Assembly: GCA_014379925.1 (NCBI GenBank)
Contig: JACMKY010000296.1
Location: 1-9,613 of the forward strand
Reading direction: 5' to 3'
Length of the DNA stretch: 9,613 nucleotides
Source of the DNA: Cytophagales bacterium
GTDB taxonomy: Bacteria > Bacteroidota > Bacteroidia > Cytophagales > ES-bin-26
Of this stretch, positions 5,947 to 9,613 are shown piece after piece; position 1 is the first letter of the stretch, and each line of letters begins with the position of its first letter. A program made the translations under genes and the position numbers. Below the pieces are notes generated by a model. It had not been told where the DNA came from. It ran no database searches and saw only the letters and a list, made by a program, of their open reading frames with translations.

Positions 5947-6657
5947 ATGCTTTTGTCTGTCCCCTTCCCCCGCGCCGCCCGGCGGCTGGTGTTCCTTGCC
6001 GTTTCGGCCGGCTGCCTGGCGTGCGGCAACCTGAAGGAAAAGGGCTACGACACCCGCGCCATTGCCGACGAAATTCAAAACCGAAAGATCAAGCGGGTGA
6101 CGTCCGCGCAGTTGGAGGCCGCGGCCAACGAGTGGGGCAGCCAGGTGGCCCGCGTGGCCCAACGCGACCTGGAGGATGGGTTGTCGGCCGCCTTGGCCCG
6201 CTATCCGCTCGAACAAGCCGCCGCGTATTGCGACGTGGCCCGCCTGCCGCGCGCCGATTCCGCCAGTCGGGCCTACGGGGCGGTTCTGAGGCGGATTGGC
6301 CTTCGCCACCGGCCGGACTCAATTGCTCCGGTCGATCCCGCCCTGGCAACCATGGAGGGGCAACTGCTGGATGCCTACCGGTACAACGCCGAAAACAAGC
6401 TGCCGCCGTCAACCAACGTGCAACGCATTGCCGACAAGTATTTGCTTTTCACCTCTCCCGTCCTGCTCGAAAATCCGCTTTGCCGCCGCTGCCACGGGGA
6501 AGCAGGGCCGGACCTTTCCCCGGCTGATTACCAAAAGCTGACTGCGCAATACAACCTGGACAGCCTGACCAACCGGAAGAAGGGTAACCTGCTGGGGATG
6601 TGGAGCATTACCTTCGAAAAAAAGGAAATGATCAAGCGGATGGCGGTGGATAATTGA
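5947..6657 (+). CDS. Tll0287-like (DUF3365) c-type haem protein, probable lipoprotein
   Basis: From the ATG at 5947 the protein is 236 residues. It opens with an arginine-containing N-region, a hydrophobic stretch and SAGCLACG, which looks like an export signal with a lipidation cysteine; the lipobox is imperfect (CLAC or SAGC rather than L-A-G-C). The frame extends to a TTG at 5908, but that would put 13 extra residues before the signal, so 5947 is preferred. The mature part has YDTRAIADEIQNRKIKRVT, LEQAAAYCDVA, a motif LENPLCRRCHGEAG with one CxxCH haem site (CRRCH, residues 179-183), and the end GNLLGMWSITFEKKEM, all typical of the Tll0287-like domain. Such domains bind haem and often sit in the sensor part of kinases or chemoreceptors; here it is a stand-alone protein. 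It lies 230 bases after the receptor gene with no clear promoter seen between, so it may or may not share its transcript. A role in redox sensing or electron transfer is inferred. Confidence 0.83.
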   Translation: MLLSVPFPRAARRLVFLAVSAGCLACGNLKEKGYDTRAIADEIQNRKIKRVTSAQLEAAANEWGSQVARVAQRDLEDGLSAALARYPLEQAAAYCDVARLPRADSASRAYGAVLRRIGLRHRPDSIAPVDPALATMEGQLLDAYRYNAENKLPPSTNVQRIADKYLLFTSPVLLENPLCRRCHGEAGPDLSPADYQKLTAQYNLDSLTNRKKGNLLGMWSITFEKKEMIKRMAVDN

Positions 6658-6671
6658 CAATGACCAATCCA

Positions 6672-6862
6672 AGGCGGCGGTTCGCGGCCGGTCCGCCGAT
6701 TACGGGACCGCCGTCGGCGGATGCCGGGCGGTTCCTTCGGACTGGGAGGCGCTGTTCGCGCCGTTACTTCGTAAGGCTGCTGCGCAGCCAGTCCGCCGGT
6801 GCGGTTGCTTCGCACTGGGCTGCTGCGCAGCCGGTCCGCCGGTGCGGTTGCTTCGCAAGGTG
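6672..6862. repeat. palindrome-rich cluster between converging genes, REP-like
   Basis: This region holds many short hairpins in a row. CCGCCG-T-CGGCGG (6708-6720) is a perfect palindrome. Small stems with a TTC loop occur four times: TTCC/GGAC (6732-6742), TTAC/GTAA (6764-6774), TTGC/GCAC (6805-6815) and TTGC/GCAA (6848-6858). Between them are GGCGC-TGTTC-GCGCC (6748-6762) and two copies of GGCTGC-TGC-GCAGCC (6775-6789, 6818-6832). Both neighbouring genes end here (plus-strand stop at 6657, minus-strand stop at 6897), so the cluster may end both transcripts or be a repeated intergenic element. Confidence 0.7.
6775..6857 (+). repeat. two tandem 40-base copies, period 43, within the palindrome cluster
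   Basis: The 40 bases at 6775-6814 and 6818-6857 differ at one position only (A at 6790, G at 6833). Each begins with the GGCTGC/GCAGCC hairpin, continues through GTCCGCCGGTGCGG and ends in the TTGC-TTC-GCA hairpin. A more diverged unit seems to precede them at about 6748-6774. Confidence 0.8.
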
Positions 6863-6896
6863 CGGGCACGACACCGACCCGTTGATCGATCCCTGA

Positions 6897-8300
6897 TTAG
6901 TACGCGTTCTTTTCTCCCCTGAAGACGTTGTAGACAGTTAGAAAGATGATTTTCAGGTCGAGCAGGAAACTCCAGTTCTCCATGTAAAGCACGTCGTACT
7001 CCACCCGTCTTTCCATCAGCCAGGTTTCGGCCGTTTCACCCCGGTAGCCGTTTACCTGGGCGTAGCCGGTGATGCCCGGCAACACGAAGTGCCGCACCAT
7101 GTACTTGTCGATGGTTTTGGAGTAGGTTTCCAGCTGGTTGATCATGTTGGGGCGCGGGCCCACCACCGACATATCGCCCAGCAGGACGTTGAAGAACTGA
7201 GGCAACTCATCCAGGCTGGTTTTGCGCATAAAAGCCCCTACTTTCGTAATGCGCGAATCATTTTTGGTGGCCTGTCGCTCACCCTGCTGGTTGACGCGCA
7301 TCGAACGGAACTTGTAACAACCAAACAGCTTGTTTCTTCGGCCGGGTCGCAGTTGCTTGAAAAACACCGGTCCCGGCGATTCCAGCTTGATGAGCAGCGC
7401 AATGACGGGGAGAATGAAGGGAAAGACCAGCAAAATGACCAGCAACGAAAAGACGATGTCAAACGTCCGCTTGATGATCCGGTTGATCAGCAGACTAAGC
7501 GGTTCTTTGCGAAAAGTCATGATGGGCACGTTGTTGTAGAAGTCGATGTTGACCTTGCGGTTGACCAACCCCCGGAAGTCGGGTGCAATCTTGAAGTAGA
7601 TGAAGTTGTTGTCGGCAAAATCAGCGATGTCCTTGATGAGGTCAGCGTTTCGCATCGACATCGCGTAGTAGATTTCGTTCACTCCCTCGCTCAGGCAGTA
7701 TTCTTTCAGGTGGCGTAATTTTCCCTTGATGATCAGGTTCGGGATTTCGGGTTGGTCGTCGAAGAAACCCATAAATTTGAACCCCACGTTGCTGTTGAAA
7801 ATCAACTGGTGATACAGCTCATTGCCCGCGTACCCCGCGCCCACGATCACGAATTTCTTCTGGTTAATGCCCGACCGCTTGAAGATGTTCAGGACGGCAA
7901 CGAAAAACAGGCGCGAGAGGAGGATGAAGGTGACGGCAATGAGGAACGCGTAGACCAGGAATGAACGGGAAAGGTCGTACACTTTCAAACTCCACACGTA
8001 GACGAAGATCAGGAAAGCGTACATGCAGAAAGCGTAAAACAGGCTGGTGGCCAGGGTGCCGTACCGGAAGAGCGTATTGACGCTGTACTGGTTGGTGAAC
8101 AAGGCCGAAGTGATCCAGGCGAGGTTGAAAATCACGAACAGGGAGAGGTAATAGTCCTCGTAATTGTAGGGATTGTCAAAACGGATGGGGTGCCCGAATC
8201 GCAGGTAGTAGGCCAGTTTGCTGGCCAGGTCGGTCAGAAAAAAGTCCCCGACCAACGGGATGAGGCCGATAAACCGGGAATAGGGTACGTTTCTATTCAT
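6897..8300 (-). CDS. undecaprenyl-phosphate sugar phosphotransferase (WcaJ/polyprenyl glycosylphosphotransferase family)
   Basis: This 467-residue membrane protein moves a sugar-1-phosphate from a nucleotide sugar to undecaprenyl phosphate at the inner membrane, the first step in building capsule or exopolysaccharide repeats. The N-terminal half has about four membrane helices (roughly 11-31, 51-69, 84-104, 113-138), then a CoA_binding_3-type Rossmann domain with KFVIVGAGYAGNELYHQL (149-166). A further membrane segment (about 281-303) leads into the catalytic Bac_transf domain: KLESPGPVFFKQLRPGR (305-321), YKFRSM (329-334), SLDELPQFFNVLLGDMS (362-378) with the catalytic Asp-Glu pair at 364-365, VVGPRP (379-384) and LPGITGYAQVNGYRGET (407-422 region). 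Length and order are normal for the long form of the family. The sugar, glucose or galactose phosphate in many relatives, cannot be read from sequence. The gene is 65 bases behind the phospholipase-like gene on the same strand, with a hairpin between; no other glycan genes are in view. Confidence 0.94.
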   Translation of the reverse strand: MNRNVPYSRFIGLIPLVGDFFLTDLASKLAYYLRFGHPIRFDNPYNYEDYYLSLFVIFNLAWITSALFTNQYSVNTLFRYGTLATSLFYAFCMYAFLIFVYVWSLKVYDLSRSFLVYAFLIAVTFILLSRLFFVAVLNIFKRSGINQKKFVIVGAGYAGNELYHQLIFNSNVGFKFMGFFDDQPEIPNLIIKGKLRHLKEYCLSEGVNEIYYAMSMRNADLIKDIADFADNNFIYFKIAPDFRGLVNRKVNIDFYNNVPIMTFRKEPLSLLINRIIKRTFDIVFSLLVILLVFPFILPVIALLIKLESPGPVFFKQLRPGRRNKLFGCYKFRSMRVNQQGERQATKNDSRITKVGAFMRKTSLDELPQFFNVLLGDMSVVGPRPNMINQLETYSKTIDKYMVRHFVLPGITGYAQVNGYRGETAETWLMERRVEYDVLYMENWSFLLDLKIIFLTVYNVFRGEKNAY

Positions 8301-8322
8301 GATGAAGTTAATTCATTTCCCA

Positions 8323-8354
8323 ACCCGGCACCGGCCGCCTGGTTCGGGCCGGGT
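8323..8354 (-). terminator. terminator-like hairpin between the phospholipase-like and sugar transferase genes
   Basis: ACCCGGC (8323-8329) pairs with GCCGGGT (8348-8354) around an 18-base GC-rich loop. It begins 11 bases after the stop of the upstream gene on the minus strand and is followed by TGGGAAATGAATTAA rather than a T-run. It may end or weaken the transcript before the sugar transferase, for which I find no promoter in the remaining bases. Confidence 0.45.
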
Positions 8355-8365
8355 GTTTCAGGCAG

Positions 8366-9331
8366 TCAGTTTTCGTGCGCACGGGCGGGCAGGTTCCTCT
8401 TTTCCCACTCGGCTTGTTCCTTCTCCATTTCCCGGCGTTCTTGCTCGCTGAACCGGAAGCTGATCAGCCGGTCCAGGTCGGGTTGTCCAGCATCTATCCA
8501 ACATGTGTACCAAAAGTCACCCGTCATCCGGATGGATTTGCGCATCTGACGTTCCACCTGGCCGTCCAGCATCGCCGCGTAGGCTTGCGAAAAAGATTTG
8601 GAGTACGCGCGGACCGTCAGGCCGTTCCTTTCCTCGAAGCTGTATTTCCGGTCTTCCCCAACCCGTTGCGTCAACTGGCGTTCGAACCGCAACACGGAAT
8701 CCAGGGCGTTGTTGGCTTGGATGACGGCCTGCCAGGCGGACCGTTGCGGGGATTCCAGGTAAGTAGCCGGTCCCAGGAAAAAATCGTACCCATCGGCAAA
8801 CAACTCCGGCAGCCGCGATTCCCAGAAGCCGTGGATGCCGACCTGACCGGTTTGCTGACCGTTGTAGTTGGAGGTGGTGTGGAGGGGCACGTTCGCATCG
8901 CCGATGTAGTGTCCCAGGTCGGCCGAGAGCCGCAGAATCCGCCCGGCATCCATTTGTCGGAACGCTTCCGTGAGCTCGAACTTCATCCGCTGGATGTGCC
9001 AGGGAACGATGCCGTAGGCCATCAGCGTGTCTTCCGAATAGTGGGCGACGGCATCCTTCCAGTAGCGGGGCAGTCGGTAGAGGGCACTGTCGCCGTACGC
9101 GTCGGCGTCGATGTAGTGGCGCGGGGCTTCGCCTTCCACCGCGTAGCGCCGCCGATCAGGATTGACCGCGTTTTCGGTCAGGTAGGCGATGTGGTACTTG
9201 TAGAAGCCCAGCATTTCGGGCGGTAACGTGAACACGGCCAGCCGGTTGATGCGCTGGTGGGCGAAAAATCCCCAAGCTCCGCCTTCCAGGGACATGCCCA
9301 GCAAAACCAACAAGAGCAAGCCTCTCTTCAT
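8366..9331 (-). CDS. zinc-dependent phospholipase C / S1-P1 nuclease-like secreted protein
   Basis: From the ATG at 9331 this is 321 residues, with a signal peptide (hydrophobic core LLLLVLLGM, probable cleavage near GGA-W at residue 19/20). The mature protein would start WGFFAHQRINRLAVF, where an N-terminal Trp and a nearby His often bind zinc in this superfamily. Further likely metal ligands are in RHYID (71-75), GHYIGD (140-145, HxxxD) followed by PLHTT (149-153), and HGFWE (167-171, HxxxE). The end WYTCWIDAGQPDL (274-286) is also typical of the Bacteroidota group annotated as zinc-dependent phospholipase C family. Family members cleave phosphodiester bonds in phospholipids or single-stranded nucleic acid; which applies here is not decided by sequence. 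The frame continues to an upstream ATG at 9400, but the 23 added residues precede a perfect signal peptide, and GACGGGGACG before 9331 gives a partial Shine-Dalgarno, so 9331 is preferred. The substrate remains open. Confidence 0.87.
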   Translation of the reverse strand: MKRGLLLLVLLGMSLEGGAWGFFAHQRINRLAVFTLPPEMLGFYKYHIAYLTENAVNPDRRRYAVEGEAPRHYIDADAYGDSALYRLPRYWKDAVAHYSEDTLMAYGIVPWHIQRMKFELTEAFRQMDAGRILRLSADLGHYIGDANVPLHTTSNYNGQQTGQVGIHGFWESRLPELFADGYDFFLGPATYLESPQRSAWQAVIQANNALDSVLRFERQLTQRVGEDRKYSFEERNGLTVRAYSKSFSQAYAAMLDGQVERQMRKSIRMTGDFWYTCWIDAGQPDLDRLISFRFSEQERREMEKEQAEWEKRNLPARAHEN

Positions 9332-9613
9332 CGTCCCCGTCTTAACTCGGTCATCGAGGGTCCAACTTAGGAAAAAAACCGGAGAGTTTGGTTTCTTCAC
9401 TGATTTGAAAAGACTTCAAACGAAAAGTTGCCAAGCCTTATACACAAACACTTGTCTGACAGCGAAATAGAAGGATACGCTTGGTGCACGAAAGGAATTT
9501 ATCGGGAACGCACTGACCGAAAGTGACGCGAAGACGCTCGAAAGGGGTGGTAGGCGGGATGCCCGAAAAAAACTGGGTTTTCATATTCTCCATCCTTGCA
9601 ATTCGTTTTTTAA
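9332..9613. other. upstream region at the right edge, no gene supported
   Basis: Apart from the candidate promoter and the TTTGAA/TTCAAA dyad I see no feature. A 51-codon minus-strand frame (9438-9593) exists but resembles no known protein, and its composition is not clearly coding. The neighbouring gene to the right lies outside the window. Confidence 0.5.
9417..9448 (-). promoter_or_regulatory. candidate promoter of the phospholipase-like gene
   Basis: On the minus strand TTTG (9445-9448) is followed after 20 bases by TTCGTTTG (9417-9424), one mismatch from TAnnTTTG. It would leave a leader of about 80 bases. The inverted repeat TTTGAA-AAGAC-TTCAAA (9404-9420 on the plus strand) overlaps its downstream edge and could be an operator. 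Confidence 0.35.

Noticed and set aside
5785..6309. 174-codon open frame on the minus strand over the haem gene
   Set aside because: The protein is a low-complexity Gly/Arg/Gln-rich shadow, while the plus strand encodes a CxxCH protein of a known family.
6775..6857. Two 40-base repeats considered as a CRISPR array
   Set aside because: There are only two copies, separated by 3 bases, with no unique spacers and no cas genes; they are better read as palindromic intergenic repeats.
8375..9226. 283-codon open frame on the plus strand
   Set aside because: It is antisense to the phospholipase C-like gene, whose signal peptide and zinc motifs are clear.
9438..9593. 51-codon minus-strand frame upstream of the phospholipase-like gene
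   Set aside because: The sequence shows no family, signal peptide or good ribosome binding site, and it overlaps the candidate promoter.

Overview
The window looks like chromosomal DNA from a moderately GC-rich Bacteroidota bacterium, most likely of the order Cytophagales. The reasons are: protein sequences typical of that group (release factor 1, a YfiR-like protein followed by a HAMP/GAF receptor, a WcaJ-type sugar-phosphate transferase, a zinc-dependent phospholipase C-like protein); promoter-like motifs of the Bacteroidota form TAnnTTTG; starts mostly lacking a clear Shine-Dalgarno sequence; and a PadR regulator overlapping a FtsX-type ABC permease that carries a soluble N-terminal prefix. 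The lineage is an inference from sequence style; no 16S or other decisive marker is present.

Layout. Positions 1-1475 (minus strand) hold a PadR regulator and a translationally coupled ABC permease that runs off the left edge. Positions 1476-1809 are non-coding, with a promoter for the PadR unit, a hairpin with a GAAA tetraloop and a terminator-like hairpin behind prfA. Positions 1810-2880 (minus) are prfA. Positions 2881-3237 are a 357-base divergent intergenic region with a prfA promoter, a strong GC hairpin, and an array of repeated 8-mers in front of the plus-strand genes. Positions 3238-5716 (plus) form a two-gene unit: a secreted YfiR-like protein and a membrane receptor with HAMP, GAF, coiled-coil and PAS-like parts but no enzymatic output. 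Positions 5947-6657 (plus) encode a Tll0287-like (DUF3365) c-type haem protein, probably a lipoprotein. Positions 6672-6862 are a dense cluster of small palindromes between converging genes. Positions 6897-8300 (minus) are the polyprenyl glycosylphosphotransferase and 8366-9331 (minus) the phospholipase C/S1-P1-like protein. The last 280 bases are upstream sequence with one candidate promoter.

How the genes may work together. The PadR/permease pair is a self-contained regulator-transporter unit, with no ATPase in view. The YfiR-like protein and the receptor resemble the periplasmic-repressor and membrane-sensor halves of the YfiBNR system, but the sensor has no GGDEF domain, so any output must pass through a partner. 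The haem protein downstream could add a redox or ligand-sensing function but is separated by 230 bases, so the link is only positional. The sugar transferase probably starts capsule or exopolysaccharide repeat units; no other glycan gene is in view. I see no phage, insertion sequence, tRNA, rRNA or CRISPR array. The most unusual content is the output-less YfiR/receptor pair with its repeated upstream motif, and the palindrome cluster whose stems change in a compensatory way between copies.
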